Shown: positions 16,905-25,110, counted from the stretch's first letter. The stretch: DNA of 64,000 nucleotides from Roseiarcus sp963774195 (GCA_963774195.1 CAVZDY010000001.1:434001-498000); one strand, 5' to 3'. Made by a program: numbers and translations. Notes: generated by a model from the letters alone, not told the origin.

Positions 16905-18289
16905 CTAACGCCGGTAGCGCGCCTCCAGAAGGTCGAACACGGCGCGCGCGGCCTGCACCTCGCCTCCCTGCGGACCGTGGGCGCGGGCCTTGGGGTTCCA
17001 GGCGTAAATATCGAAATGCGCCCAGGCCTTTGCGGCCGAGACGAAGCGGGCGAGGAACAGCGCGGCCGTGATCGAGCCGGCGAAGCCGCCGCTCGGCGCG
17101 TTGTCGAGGTCGGCGGCTTTGCTGTCGAGCATCGCATCGTAGGGACGCCACAGCGGCAGGCGCCAAACGGGGTCGTTCACGCGCAACCCGCTGGCGCCGA
17201 TCTCCCCCGCAAGAGCGTCGTCGTCGGTGTAGAAGGGCGGCAGATCCGGGCCGAGGGCGACCCGCGCCGCGCCGGTCAGGGTGGCGAAATCGAAGAGGAG
17301 GTCGGGAGTCTCTTCGTCGGCCAGCGCCAGCGCGTCGGCGAGGATGAGACGCCCCTCCGCGTCGGTGTTGGTCACTTCGACCGTGAGCCCCTTGCGGCTG
17401 CGCAAGATGTCGCCCGGCCGCATCGCCGGCCCCGAAATCGCGTTTTCGACGATCGGCAGCAACACCCGCAGCCGCAGACCGAGCCCCAATTCCATGATCA
17501 GGCGCGCGAGGCTGAGCGCGGCGGCGGCGCCGCCCATGTCTTTCTTCATCAGCAGCATGCCGCTCGACGACTTGATGTCGAGGCCGCCGGTGTCGAAGGC
17601 GACGCCCTTGCCGACGAGCGTCACTTTGGGCGCGTCGGCGGCACCCCAGCTCAAATCGACCAGGCGCGGCTCCTCGGCGGCCGCGCGCCCAACTGCATGA
17701 ATCAGCGGCAAATTGCGCTCGATGAGCGCTTCCCCCCGAGTTCGAACTCGAACCGCGCGCCGAATTGCTCGGCAAGCCGCGCCGCGGCGGCCTCGAGCGC
17801 CGCCGGCCCGAGATCATTGGCGGGCGTGTTGACGAGATCGCGTCCAAATTCGATCGCATCGGCGATACGCTCGACGCGCGCGGCCTCGACCCCCTCCGGC
17901 GGCGCCAGTTGGGGCCGCGGCGAAGGATCGGCGCGATAGCGCTCGAATCGGTAGGAGGCGAGAAGAAAGGCGAGCGCGGCGAGCTCCGGCTCGCGCGCCG
18001 CATTGGCGAAACGATAGATCCCCTCCGGCAGCGTCGTCGCGAGCTTGCCGGTCGCCATTGGATCGCAGCCCTTGGCGCCGTCGGCCGCGACGCCGAAAAG
18101 AACTCCGGCGAGCTGGCCGTCGGCGCCGGGAAGCATCTGCATGCGCCCGGCTTTCGGCTTGAAGCCGCAGCTCTCCGCGAAGCGAACGGCGCCATCGCCG
18201 ATCGTTGCCCGCACGTCGTCCCAATTGTGCGGATCGACGAACCAGATGGGGACGGCGGCGGAGGCGGGCGGAGCGAAACGGGCGGACAA
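16905..18289 (-). CDS. Leucyl aminopeptidase (M17 family), frameshifted
   Basis: Cytoplasmic dinuclear-metal exopeptidase. The catalytic domain carries the metal-binding and active-site blocks VTLVGKGVAFDTGGLDIKSS, MKKDMGGAAAALSLA and NTDAEGRLILADALA. The N-terminal domain (beginning near 18289, TTG start, MSARFAPPASAAVPIWFVDP) is in a different frame from the catalytic domain. The frames meet at about 17725-17745, where the coding strand has six G residues after GAACTC; seven would give LGGEALIERNLPLIHA and restore about 461 residues. The downstream frame has its own ATG-like opening, but starting there would lose the N-terminal domain. A sequencing indel is likely. Confidence 0.86.
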
Positions 18290-18437
18290 GTCTCTCGATT
18301 CCCTTCAGTTGGGATGGAGGGGGGATCATATCCGCGGACCGACCGGTCGCCGAGTCCCAAAGTGGCTCGTTAACCACCCGTTATCCATTAATGATCCATT
18401 AGGGTTAGGCGAATTTATTTTCTGGGAGGCCATCGCG

Positions 18438-19337
18438 ATGGGCCCCAACCTGCGGTTCAATTCCCTTCTACGTCCATTCCCGCGCGGACTTCGCGTCGCC
18501 GCCCTTCTGCTCGCCGGCGCCGCCGCCGCCTCGCTGGCCGGGTGCAGCACTTTGGCGGGCTTCGGCGGCATGACGGCTTCAATCGATCAGCGGCCTCTGC
18601 CGGCGAACGAGGTGGATCTCCGCGCCTACGCGGAGAATTGGGGCAAGCGATACGACGCCAATCCTGGCGAGAAGGTCGCCTCGATCAACTACGCCAGGGC
18701 GTTGCGCGCGCTGACCCGCTACGACGAAGCCGTGGCGGTGACGCAGGCGGCCGCGGTCAAGGCCCCGAAAGACTTCGAAGTGCTCGGCGCCTATGGCAAG
18801 GCGCTGGCCGACGACGGCAGATTCGATCAGGCCAAGGATGTCCTTGCGCGCGCCTACACGCCCGAACGGCCGGACTGGACGATCATGTCCGTGCAGGGCT
18901 CGGTCGACGATCGGCTCGGCGACCACGACGCCGCGCGCCAGTTCTATCGCGACGCGTTGAAGATCGCGCCCGGCGAGCCGTCCGTGCTGACCAATCTCGG
19001 GCTGTCCTATGCTCTGACGAAGGAACTGCCGCTCGCCGAGGAGACGCTGCGGGAGGCGACCGCCAGCCCCCACGCCAACTCGCGCACGCGGCAGAACCTG
19101 GCGCTGGTGCTCGCCCTCGAAGGCAAATTCCCCGAAGCCGAGGTCATCAGCCGGCGCGACATGTCCGCTGCAGCCGCCACCGCCAATGTCCAGGCGATCC
19201 GCAGCATGATCGCACAGAGCGACACTTGGCGCGATCTCCAGACCGGCGAAAAGACGAAGCGTCCCCCGGCCGCGGCCACCACTGCGCCCTCGCCGGCGAC
19301 GTCCTCGCCGCTTGCCTTCAGCCAGCCGGCGGGTTAG
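18438..19337 (+). CDS. TPR lipoprotein (TadD-like)
   Basis: A 299-residue protein beginning with a lipoprotein signal: hydrophobic segment around residues 20-33 and lipobox SLAGC, Cys near residue 35. At least three tetratricopeptide-like repeats follow: ASINYARALRALTRYDEAVA, GAYGKALADDGRFDQAKDVL and LTNLGLSYALTKELPLAEE. The C-terminus is a Thr/Pro/Ala-rich tail. It resembles TadD proteins of Flp/tight-adherence systems, but no other tad gene is in the window. The ATG at 18438 follows CTGGGAGGC. A role in assembling an envelope complex is only an inference. Confidence 0.83.
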   Translation: MGPNLRFNSLLRPFPRGLRVAALLLAGAAAASLAGCSTLAGFGGMTASIDQRPLPANEVDLRAYAENWGKRYDANPGEKVASINYARALRALTRYDEAVAVTQAAAVKAPKDFEVLGAYGKALADDGRFDQAKDVLARAYTPERPDWTIMSVQGSVDDRLGDHDAARQFYRDALKIAPGEPSVLTNLGLSYALTKELPLAEETLREATASPHANSRTRQNLALVLALEGKFPEAEVISRRDMSAAAATANVQAIRSMIAQSDTWRDLQTGEKTKRPPAAATTAPSPATSSPLAFSQPAG

Positions 19338-19460
19338 CAGCCCGCCGGCGGAGCCGTTCCGCAGCGAGACGGTGCGCCGCGCAGTCTCGAATCCCGAGAT
19401 TCGCGCGCTTTTGGCGAAGACTTGCGTCTGCTCGTCCACTGCCCGCAGCAGGCGCCGCAA

Positions 19461-20261
19461 ATGCACCTTCCGCTTCTCGCGTTGCTCACGCTCGTCGGCT
19501 TCGCCTCCGGCTTTGTCGACGCTATCGCGGGCGGCGGCGGACTGCTGACCCTGCCAGCGCTGGCGCTCACCGGCCTCGATCCGGTCGCGGTCGTGGCCAC
19601 CAATAAGCTCGCCGGCACCTTCGGCACCGCCTCGGCGACGCTCGCCTTCGTGCGCGCCGGCAAGATCGACCCCAAAGTGATGGCCGAGCCGGCGATCGCC
19701 GCGATGATCGGCTCCCTGCTCGGCGCCCTCGCCCTGCCCTATGCGCCGCGCGACGGGCTCGCCGCCGCTTTGCCCTTCGTGCTCGTCGCGGTGGCGCTCT
19801 ATTTCGCCTTCGCCCCGCCAATAGGCGAAAGTCTCAGCCGCGCCCGCATCAGCCCGCGCGTCTATGCGCTGACCCTCGCGCCGGCGATCGGCTTCTATGA
19901 CGGCGTCTTCGGGCCCGGCTCCGGCTCCTTCTATATGATCGGCTTTCTCGCTTTGGCCGGCTTTGGCCTGATTCGCGCGATCGCCGGCGCCCGCATCGCG
20001 AACTTCGGCAGCAACGGCGGCGCGCTGGCGATCTACGCCCTCGGCGGCCATATCGCCGTCGCGCCCGGGTTGGCGATGGGTCTCGGCTGCTTTCTCGGCG
20101 CGCGAGTGGGCGCCCATTCGGCGCTGCGAGCGGGCGCGCGCCTCGCCAGACCCCTCATCGTGCTCATGAGCTGCGCGATGGCGGTACGCCTCGCGAGCCT
20201 GCCGGACGCGCCGCTGCGCATCTGGTTCGAATCTGCGGCGCACGGCCTGTTCGGCGGTTGA
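19461..20261 (+). CDS. TSUP (TauE/SafE) family membrane permease
   Basis: A 266-residue polytopic membrane protein with about eight hydrophobic segments. Family blocks are GFVDAIAGGGGLLTLPALALTG near residue 13 with TNKLAGTFGTASA, and the repeat GFYDGVFGPGSGSFYMIGF in the second half. Members export or import sulfite, sulfoacetate or other organosulfur anions. The substrate here is unknown. The ATG at 19461 begins directly at the first membrane segment; a TTG at 19422 would add 13 residues. Confidence 0.85.
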   Translation: MHLPLLALLTLVGFASGFVDAIAGGGGLLTLPALALTGLDPVAVVATNKLAGTFGTASATLAFVRAGKIDPKVMAEPAIAAMIGSLLGALALPYAPRDGLAAALPFVLVAVALYFAFAPPIGESLSRARISPRVYALTLAPAIGFYDGVFGPGSGSFYMIGFLALAGFGLIRAIAGARIANFGSNGGALAIYALGGHIAVAPGLAMGLGCFLGARVGAHSALRAGARLARPLIVLMSCAMAVRLASLPDAPLRIWFESAAHGLFGG

Positions 20262-20287
20262 CGGAGCGCGGCGGAAACGCTTATAAG
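20258..20287 (+). promoter_or_regulatory. Sigma-70-type promoter of rpsT
   Basis: TTGACG at 20258-20263 (overlapping the permease stop), an 18-base spacer and TATAAG at 20282-20287. Transcription would begin near 20294, giving an approximately 86-base leader before rpsT. Confidence 0.55.
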
Positions 20288-20291
20288 CCCG

Positions 20292-20329
20292 GCCCAATCG
20301 GCTGGGCTGCAACCCGGCCCCAACGGGTT
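20292..20329 (+). promoter_or_regulatory. Structured rpsT leader with two hairpins
   Basis: Two consecutive stem-loops can form: GCCCA (20292-20296) with TGGGC (20303-20307), and AACCCG (20311-20316) with CGGGTT (20324-20329). They lie at the 5' end of the predicted transcript. S20 regulates its own synthesis in some bacteria, so a regulatory leader is possible, but nothing beyond the stems supports it. Confidence 0.35.
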
Positions 20330-20379
20330 TGAGCGCAAGCGCCAGAGATGAGCGATTGCGCAGTTAAGGAAGCGAGTTC

Positions 20380-20646
20380 ATGGCCAATACGAAGTCGGCC
20401 CAGAAAGCCGTCCGCAAGATCGCCCGCCGCACAGCGGTCAACAAGTCGCGTCGCAGCCAGATGCGCACCTATGTGCGTAAGGTTGAAGAGGCGCTCGCGT
20501 CCAAGGACCCGGCCGCCGCCGAAGTCGCGCTCCGCGACGCCGAACCCCGCCTCGCCCGCGCCGCGCAGAAGGGCATCATTCACCGCAACGCCGCGTCGCG
20601 GAAGATTTCGCGCCTGACCAAGCGCGTCAAAGCGCTCGCCGTCTGA
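20380..20646 (+). CDS. rpsT: 30S ribosomal protein S20
   Basis: An 88-residue basic protein beginning MANTKSAQKAVRKIARRTAV, an unambiguous bS20 N-terminus. It ends in the conserved HRNAASRKISRLTKRVKAL helix that binds 16S rRNA. The length is normal. The ATG follows AAGGAAGCGAG. It is preceded by its own sigma-70-like promoter, and a DUF3297 gene follows 16 bases later. Confidence 0.98.
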   Translation: MANTKSAQKAVRKIARRTAVNKSRRSQMRTYVRKVEEALASKDPAAAEVALRDAEPRLARAAQKGIIHRNAASRKISRLTKRVKALAV

Positions 20647-20662
20647 TTCGGGCGTGGCGCCC

Positions 20663-20929
20663 ATGCGCCGCGAAGCTACATTGACCGACCAGCCGCCCGA
20701 TCACCTGAGCGTCGATCCCGCCAGCCCCCATTACGACGAATCTGCCCTGGCGCGCGGCGTCGGCATTCGTTTCAAAGGGCAGGAACGCACCGACGTCGAA
20801 GAATATTGCGTCAGCGAGAATTGGATTCGCGCGCCTGTCGGCAAGACGCGCGACCGCAAGGGCAATCTGCTGACCATCAAGCTTTCCGGGGCCGTCGAGC
20901 CCTACTTCCTCACGCCTAAGCCGGAATAG
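20663..20929 (+). CDS. DUF3297 family protein
   Basis: A small conserved alphaproteobacterial protein of unknown function, about 88 residues. The core HLSVDPASPHYDESALARGVG, then VEEYCVSENWIRAPVGKTRDR and the C-terminal SGAVEPYF, is characteristic. No signal peptide or membrane segment. The start is uncertain: ATG 20663 is given, while TTG 20681 (MTDQPPDHLSVDP) fits the usual family N-terminus better. No strong ribosome binding site decides it. It probably shares a transcript with rpsT. Confidence 0.83.
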   Translation: MRREATLTDQPPDHLSVDPASPHYDESALARGVGIRFKGQERTDVEEYCVSENWIRAPVGKTRDRKGNLLTIKLSGAVEPYFLTPKPE

Positions 20930-20934
20930 CGCCA

Positions 20935-20966
20935 GAGCGAGCGGCGATTCGCTCGATCGCTCGCTC
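20935..20966 (+). terminator. Hairpin after the DUF3297 gene, probable terminator
   Basis: GAGCGAGC (20935-20942) pairs with GCTCGCTC (20959-20966) around a 16-base loop that can fold further. It begins six bases after the stop codon. There is no T-run, so the assignment is tentative. Confidence 0.45.
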
Positions 20967-21038
20967 AACTCCGCTTCTCGCGATCGACGCCGCCCTGTAA
21001 GGTTAACCCTTGAGGAGGCCGACCTCAGGGAAGCGACA

Positions 21039-21521
21039 ATGACGGCTTCACGCATCAAGTTGGCCGCGGCCGGCGCGGCCTTCGTTGGCGTCCTGCTCGC
21101 GCTGAGCGCCCCAGCCGCCGAGGCAAGTCCCCGAGCTTCACACGGATCGCAATTCGGCTCGCGCCGACCGGTGCTTGAACCCGGCCGAGGCGCCGCGGCG
21201 GGACGCATCGAGGCCTTCGGTCACCGTTTCGACCATCGGTTCGACGGTCACAGGCGAGGCGGGCTCTGTTGCGGCGACTTCGGCTTCGGTGACTACGGCT
21301 CGGGCGACTACGGCTTGGGCGACTACGGCTTACCGCCGGCGGTCGGCGCGCCCCAAGCGGCGCCGCTGTTCGTCAACGTCGACTCGGCGCCGAATTTTTA
21401 TGCGCCGCCGCTCCCGTTCGACGCTCTGCCGCCGCCTCCGAGGCCCGAGATCATCGAGCTGCGTCCGCCGCGGCCCTGGCGCGGCCCGCGCCCCATCGTC
21501 GTCTATGGCGTCGGACCTTGA
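21039..21521 (+). CDS. Secreted glycine/proline-rich protein with GDYG repeats
   Basis: A 160-residue protein with a Sec-type signal peptide (residues 1-30, cleavage likely after AAEASP). After an Arg/His-rich stretch comes a short tandem repeat, GDFGFGDYGSGDYGLGDYGL (about residues 80-99), then a proline-rich C-terminus (PPLPFDALPPPPRPEIIELR). No domain is recognised. Low-complexity secreted proteins of this style are common in Hyphomicrobiales and are usually annotated hypothetical. The ATG follows GGGAAG. It ends 8 bases before the rplU promoter. Confidence 0.7.
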   Translation: MTASRIKLAAAGAAFVGVLLALSAPAAEASPRASHGSQFGSRRPVLEPGRGAAAGRIEAFGHRFDHRFDGHRRGGLCCGDFGFGDYGSGDYGLGDYGLPPAVGAPQAAPLFVNVDSAPNFYAPPLPFDALPPPPRPEIIELRPPRPWRGPRPIVVYGVGP

Positions 21522-21528
21522 AGAAAAG

Positions 21529-21557
21529 TTGACTCCGCCGCTCCTCGCGACTATAGG
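21529..21557 (+). promoter_or_regulatory. Sigma-70-type promoter of rplU-rpmA
   Basis: TTGACT at 21529-21534, a 17-base spacer, TATAGG at 21552-21557. The predicted start of transcription, about 21564, coincides with the first base of a folded leader. Confidence 0.65.
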
Positions 21558-21562
21558 CACCC

Positions 21563-21624
21563 TTGCTCATGCGCGGCTTCGGCCGCGCTTTTGCTTTGGC
21601 GCGTTCCGCGCCTAGCATGAGCAA
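21563..21624 (+). ncRNA. Folded 5' leader of rplU, candidate autoregulatory RNA
   Basis: An outer stem of ten perfect pairs joins TTGCTCATGC (21563-21572) to GCATGAGCAA (21615-21624). It encloses two hairpins: GCGCGGC-TTCG-GCCGCGC (21571-21588, UUCG tetraloop, then TTTT) and GGCGC-GTTCC-GCGCC (about 21599-21613). The two bases shared by outer and first stems allow breathing or alternative pairing. The predicted transcript starts at the outer stem and rplU follows 73 bases after the structure. A ribosomal-protein leader is the natural reading. I cannot say whether this particular fold is already described. Confidence 0.6.
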
Positions 21625-21697
21625 AACCGGCAGGATCCACTGCAAAAAAGCTGGCCGCGCGATCCCGCGTAGAGCCAGAGAGAACACGGAGAAAACG

Positions 21698-22018
21698 ATG
21701 TTCGCAGTCATCAAGACCGGCGGCAAGCAGTACAAAGTCGCCGCCGACAATACGATTACCGTCATGGCGCTCGAAGGCGAGGCCGGGGCGCAGGTGAACT
21801 TCGAGGAAGTCCTCGCGCTGTTCGACGGCGAGACGAGCCAGATCGGCGCGCCGCATGTCGCCGGCGCCAAAGTGGTGGGCGAGATCGTCGAGCAGACCCG
21901 CGGCCCCAAGGTCATCGCGTTCAAGAAGCGCCGCCGCAAGAATTCGCGCCGCAAGCACGGCCACAAGCAGGATTTGACGATCGTCAAGATCACGCAGATC
22001 CTCACGGGCGCCGCCTGA
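21698..22018 (+). CDS. rplU: 50S ribosomal protein L21
   Basis: A 106-residue protein beginning MFAVIKTGGKQYKVAADN, the standard bL21 N-terminus, with the basic rRNA-binding tail FKKRRRKNSRRKHGHKQDLT. The ATG follows ACGGAGAAAACG. First gene of the rplU-rpmA pair, with a structured leader and its own promoter. Confidence 0.98.
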   Translation: MFAVIKTGGKQYKVAADNTITVMALEGEAGAQVNFEEVLALFDGETSQIGAPHVAGAKVVGEIVEQTRGPKVIAFKKRRRKNSRRKHGHKQDLTIVKITQILTGAA

Positions 22019-22042
22019 AGACGCGCCGGCCCCGCGCCACAG

Positions 22043-22064
22043 TGAGGGAATTCTGATTCCCTCA
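22043..22064 (+). other. Hairpin between rplU and rpmA
   Basis: TGAGGGAAT pairs perfectly with ATTCCCTCA around a TCTG loop (nine pairs), followed by GACCCGATTTT. It could attenuate transcription, be an RNA processing or stability element, or end the rplU transcript ahead of a weak AT-rich promoter (TTGAAT/TATACA region near 22075-22085). Confidence 0.5.
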
Positions 22065-22139
22065 GACCCGATTTTGAATTATACACGTGGCAATTCCGCG
22101 CTTCCCTAGCGCGCCGCGTAAGATTTTGGAGCGAGTGAG

Positions 22140-22406
22140 ATGGCTCATAAGAAAGCTGGCGGTTCGTCGCGCAACGGTCGCGATTCCGACGGTCGCCGCC
22201 TTGGCGTGAAGAAGTTCGGCGGCGAGCAGGTCCGCAGTGGCATGATTATTGTTCGTCAACGTGGGACCAAATTTCATCCCGGCCGCAACGTCGGGATCGG
22301 TACCGACCATACCTTGTTTGCCACTGCCCCGGGCGCCGTGGCGTTCGAAAAGAAAGGCAACGGCCGCCAATACGTAACGGTGATTACCCAAGACGCAGCC
22401 GAATAA
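22140..22406 (+). CDS. rpmA: 50S ribosomal protein L27
   Basis: An 88-residue protein beginning MAHKKAGGSSRNGRDSDGRR, the bL27 N-terminus that reaches the peptidyl-transferase centre, with the usual QRGTKFHPGRNVGIGTDHTL core. The N-terminus starts directly with MAHKKAGG, so the cleavable extension seen in Firmicutes is absent. It follows rplU with a 121-base spacer containing a strong hairpin. Confidence 0.98.
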   Translation: MAHKKAGGSSRNGRDSDGRRLGVKKFGGEQVRSGMIIVRQRGTKFHPGRNVGIGTDHTLFATAPGAVAFEKKGNGRQYVTVITQDAAE

Positions 22407-22437
22407 GCGGCGGGGACTGAGACGAGACCCCCGCCGC
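22407..22437 (+). terminator. GC-rich hairpin directly after rpmA
   Basis: GCGGCGGGG (22407-22415) pairs with CCCCGCCGC (22429-22437), nine pairs, starting at the base after the stop codon. No T-run follows, so it may be a terminator or a 3' stabilising stem. Confidence 0.45.
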
Positions 22438-22596
22438 GGCGACAGCCCCCGCGGACGGTCTCGAGCAAGTCTCCGAGATAGGAAGGTCAAAATCCCTTCC
22501 AAATAGTCCGGTAAGCGAAGCGCTTAGCAAGGGGATGCGTCGCCGCATCTCCTTCGTCGTTTTGGGGTCGCAAGGCCCCGCTTGTCCGGAGTGCAA

Positions 22597-23220
22597 ATGT
22601 TTCTCGATCTTGCCCGAGACGATGTCTTCCGCCTGGAGACGCCGCGGCTCTGGCTCCGCTGGCCCAAAGCTTCGGACGCACCCGCGATTGAGCGCTACTG
22701 CAGCCGTTGGGAGGTCGCGCAATATACCGCGCGCATTCCCCATCCTTATCCCCCGGGGACGGCCGAGCGGTTCATCTTCGCCGCGCGCGAGGGCAACGCG
22801 AGCGGGAGCGATCTCTCTCTCGTCATGACCTCGATTCGCGGCAAGCGGGATGTGATCGGCGCAATCAGCCTGGAGGGCCGCGCGCAGGACCGGCTGACGT
22901 TGGGCTACGCCCTCGCCCCCGAGGCTTGGGGCAAGGGCCTAGCGAGCGAGGCGGTCGAGGCGATGGTGGAGGCCGGCTTTACGATGACCAACGCGATCGA
23001 AATCGAGGCGAGCGTCAGGGTGGAGAACCCGATGTCGCGGCGCGTGGTGGAAAAGGCCGGCTTCGGATTCGTGAGCAACGGCTTGCAGGGCGCGCCGGCG
23101 CGCGGCGGTCTCGTTTCGTGCGACCGGTTCCGCCTGACGCGCGACGCTTGGCAACTCCGCCGGCAGCTTAGCGCACAGGTGGCGTCGCTCAACCAGGAAA
23201 GCGCGCATGAAATTTCTTGA
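22597..23220 (+). CDS. GNAT-family N-acetyltransferase (RimJ/RimL type)
   Basis: A 207-residue protein with the GNAT fold: LETPRLWLRWPKASDAPAIERY at the N-terminus, the acetyl-CoA loop LGYALAPEAWGKGLASEAVEAMV near residue 106, and ENPMSRRVVEKAGFGFV. The RimJ-like layout suggests acetylation of a protein N-terminus or small amine; substrate unknown. The ATG at 22597 follows CCGGAG; a TTG at 22582 would add five residues. The gene overlaps obgE by 14 bases, a common alphaproteobacterial arrangement downstream of rpmA. Confidence 0.88.
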   Translation: MFLDLARDDVFRLETPRLWLRWPKASDAPAIERYCSRWEVAQYTARIPHPYPPGTAERFIFAAREGNASGSDLSLVMTSIRGKRDVIGAISLEGRAQDRLTLGYALAPEAWGKGLASEAVEAMVEAGFTMTNAIEIEASVRVENPMSRRVVEKAGFGFVSNGLQGAPARGGLVSCDRFRLTRDAWQLRRQLSAQVASLNQESAHEIS

Positions 23221-24271
23221 TCAAGCCCGCGTCTTCGTCCGCTCCGGCGACGGCGGCGCCGGCTGCGTTTCGTTCCGTCGCGAGAAGTTCATCGAATTCG
23301 GCGGACCGGACGGCGGCGACGGCGGACGCGGCGGCGACGTCGTCATCGAATGCGCGAGCGGCCTCAATACGCTGATCGACTTCCGCTATCAGCAGCACTT
23401 CAAAGCCAAGACCGGCATGCACGGCATGGGCAAGAACCGCGCCGGCGGCCGGGGAGCCGAGGTCGTCCTCAAGGTGCCGGAAGGAACGCAGGTGTTCGAA
23501 GAGGACGGCGAGACGCTGATCGCCGACCTCAAGACCCCCGGCGAGACGATCGTCATCGCCAAGGGCGGCAACGGCGGCTTCGGCAACGCCCATTTCACCA
23601 CCTCGACCAATCGCGCGCCGCGCCGCGCCAATCCTGGCCAGACGGGGATCGAGCGAACGATCATTCTGCGCCTCAAGCTGATCGCCGACGTCGGCCTGGT
23701 CGGCTTGCCCAACGCCGGCAAATCGACCTTGCTCGCCGCGGTCTCGGCTGCGCGGCCGAAGATCGCCGACTATCCTTTCACCACCTTGCACCCGGGCCTC
23801 GGAGTGGTGCGAGTTGACGATCGCGATTTCGTGCTGGCCGACATCCCCGGCCTGATCGAAGGCGCCCATGAGGGCCTGGGCCTCGGCGACCGGTTCCTCG
23901 GCCATGTCGAACGCTGCGGGGCGATCATCCATCTCGTCGACGCCACCGGCGAGAATGCGGGGGCCGCCTATCGCACCATCCGGCGGGAGCTCGAGGCCTA
24001 CGGCGCCGGGATCGCCGAAAAGACCGAGATCGTCGCGCTCTCCAAGGTCGACGCGGTCGACGAGGAGACGCTGAAGAAGCAACGCGAGCGCCTCAAGCGC
24101 GCGATTCGCAGCTACGGACCACCGCCGCCCGAGAGCGGCAAGCGCCCGGCCCCGCTCGAATTGTCCGCTGTGTCAGGAAAAAATGTGAAGGAAGCGCTTC
24201 ACGTCGCCCTCGACGCGGTGGAGGCGAATCGAGCCCGCGAAAGCGCTGAAGCGAATTTGGCGCCGGCGTAA
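23207..24271 (+). CDS. obgE: Obg-family GTPase, ribosome assembly
   Basis: A 354-residue GTPase. The glycine-rich Obg fold occupies residues 1-158 (DGGDGGRGGDVVIE, AGGRGAEVVLKVPEGT), followed by the G domain with GLPNAGKSTLLAAVS (G1, near residue 166), DIPGLIEGAHEGLGLG (G3) and a SKVD G4 motif. It assists 50S maturation and stress responses in other bacteria. It lacks the long C-terminal domain found in some Obg proteins, which is normal for alphaproteobacteria. The ATG lies inside the acetyltransferase gene, and the context rplU-rpmA-GNAT-obgE is typical. Confidence 0.96.
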   Translation: MKFLDQARVFVRSGDGGAGCVSFRREKFIEFGGPDGGDGGRGGDVVIECASGLNTLIDFRYQQHFKAKTGMHGMGKNRAGGRGAEVVLKVPEGTQVFEEDGETLIADLKTPGETIVIAKGGNGGFGNAHFTTSTNRAPRRANPGQTGIERTIILRLKLIADVGLVGLPNAGKSTLLAAVSAARPKIADYPFTTLHPGLGVVRVDDRDFVLADIPGLIEGAHEGLGLGDRFLGHVERCGAIIHLVDATGENAGAAYRTIRRELEAYGAGIAEKTEIVALSKVDAVDEETLKKQRERLKRAIRSYGPPPPESGKRPAPLELSAVSGKNVKEALHVALDAVEANRARESAEANLAPA

Positions 24272-24286
24272 CCGGCGCCAGCGCGC

Positions 24287-24685
24287 TCACGCCTTGGCGC
24301 GGCTGTTCATCGCCCATTGCACGCCGAACTTGTCGGTGAAGTTGCCGTAGTGGTCGCCCCAGAACTGCTTGGCGAAGGGAACGGTGACGCGGCCGCCGGC
24401 CGAGAGGACGGCGAAGAGTCGCTCGGCGGCGTCCGGATCATCGTTCTCGATCAGAAGCGCGCAGCCCTTCATCGGTTCCGAATCGTCTCCGTCGGAGGCG
24501 TAGAGCCGCAGCTCCGGTCCCTCGAATAAAGCGTGCAGGACCTTGTCGGCCCAGCCCTCGCGCTGCGCCATCGGCGTTCCCTGATAGCGGCGCAGATCGC
24601 GGATTTCGCCGAGCCCGCAGGCGGCGTAGAATTTGAGCGCATTCTCGCAATCGCCACGGAAATAAAGATAGGGGGTGAACTTCAT
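24287..24685 (-). CDS. PhnB-like VOC-family protein
   Basis: A 132-residue protein beginning MKFTPYLYFRGDCENALKFY, with HALFEGPELRLYASD and the closing WGDHYGNFTDKFGVQWAMN, the pattern of PhnB-like (also called 3-demethylubiquinone methyltransferase-like) VOC proteins. They are cytoplasmic dimers with mostly unknown substrates. The ATG at 24685 follows AGGAGG. It is 17 bases downstream of a DUF302 gene on the same strand, so the two probably form an operon. Confidence 0.85.
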   Translation of the reverse strand: MKFTPYLYFRGDCENALKFYAACGLGEIRDLRRYQGTPMAQREGWADKVLHALFEGPELRLYASDGDDSEPMKGCALLIENDDPDAAERLFAVLSAGGRVTVPFAKQFWGDHYGNFTDKFGVQWAMNSRAKA

Positions 24686-24702
24686 CGGGTCCTCCTAAAC
24701 TT

Positions 24703-25110
24703 TTATTCTCCACCACCGGCCGCTTCGTCGGCGATCGCCGCCAGCCCGCCCTGCATCCTCCGCGCGATCGCTTCGGCGTCGGCGGGGAGTGCGTGACGGC
24801 GAACCAGCCACAGCGGATCGTTGTAGGCGAGGAATGTTCGCCCCTCCACATCCTGCCAGACCAGCATTTTCAGCGGCAAGTCGATGCCAATCGTCTGTGC
24901 GGCCACCATCAGCGGCGTTCCCGCCGCAGCCGAACCGAAGATGACGAGATCGGTCGGCCGCAGTTCGAGCCCTGCATCTCGCGCGCCGGCGGCGTGGTCG
25001 ACGTGGGCGAAGATCGTCATGCCGCGTGCGCCGATCGCCGCCTCGAGGCGCCGCAGCGTTTCAGCGTGGCCGTAGCGGCTTGGCCGCGTCGCCATTCCGT
25101 CCACCGTCAT
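24703..25110 (-). CDS. DUF302 family protein
   Basis: A 135-residue DUF302 protein. The conserved core spans HAETLRRLEAAIGARGMTIFAHVDHAAGARDAG, then LRPTDLVIFGSAAAGTPLM and LPLKMLVWQDVEGRTFLAYNDP. Biochemical function is not established for the family. No signal peptide is evident. The ATG at 25110 is preferred because GGGAGG precedes it; the frame extends 27 bases further. It is divergent from the diguanylate cyclase gene. Confidence 0.85.
   Translation of the reverse strand: MTVDGMATRPSRYGHAETLRRLEAAIGARGMTIFAHVDHAAGARDAGLELRPTDLVIFGSAAAGTPLMVAAQTIGIDLPLKMLVWQDVEGRTFLAYNDPLWLVRRHALPADAEAIARRMQGGLAAIADEAAGGGE

Noticed and set aside
18579..20312. A 577-residue open frame on the minus strand
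   Set aside because: It is antisense to the TPR lipoprotein and TSUP permease genes, has the Arg/Gly/Glu-rich composition of GC-rich shadow frames, and shows no domain.
22140..22406. Need for an N-terminal processing protease for L27
   Set aside because: The protein begins directly with MAHKKAGG; there is no cleavable extension.
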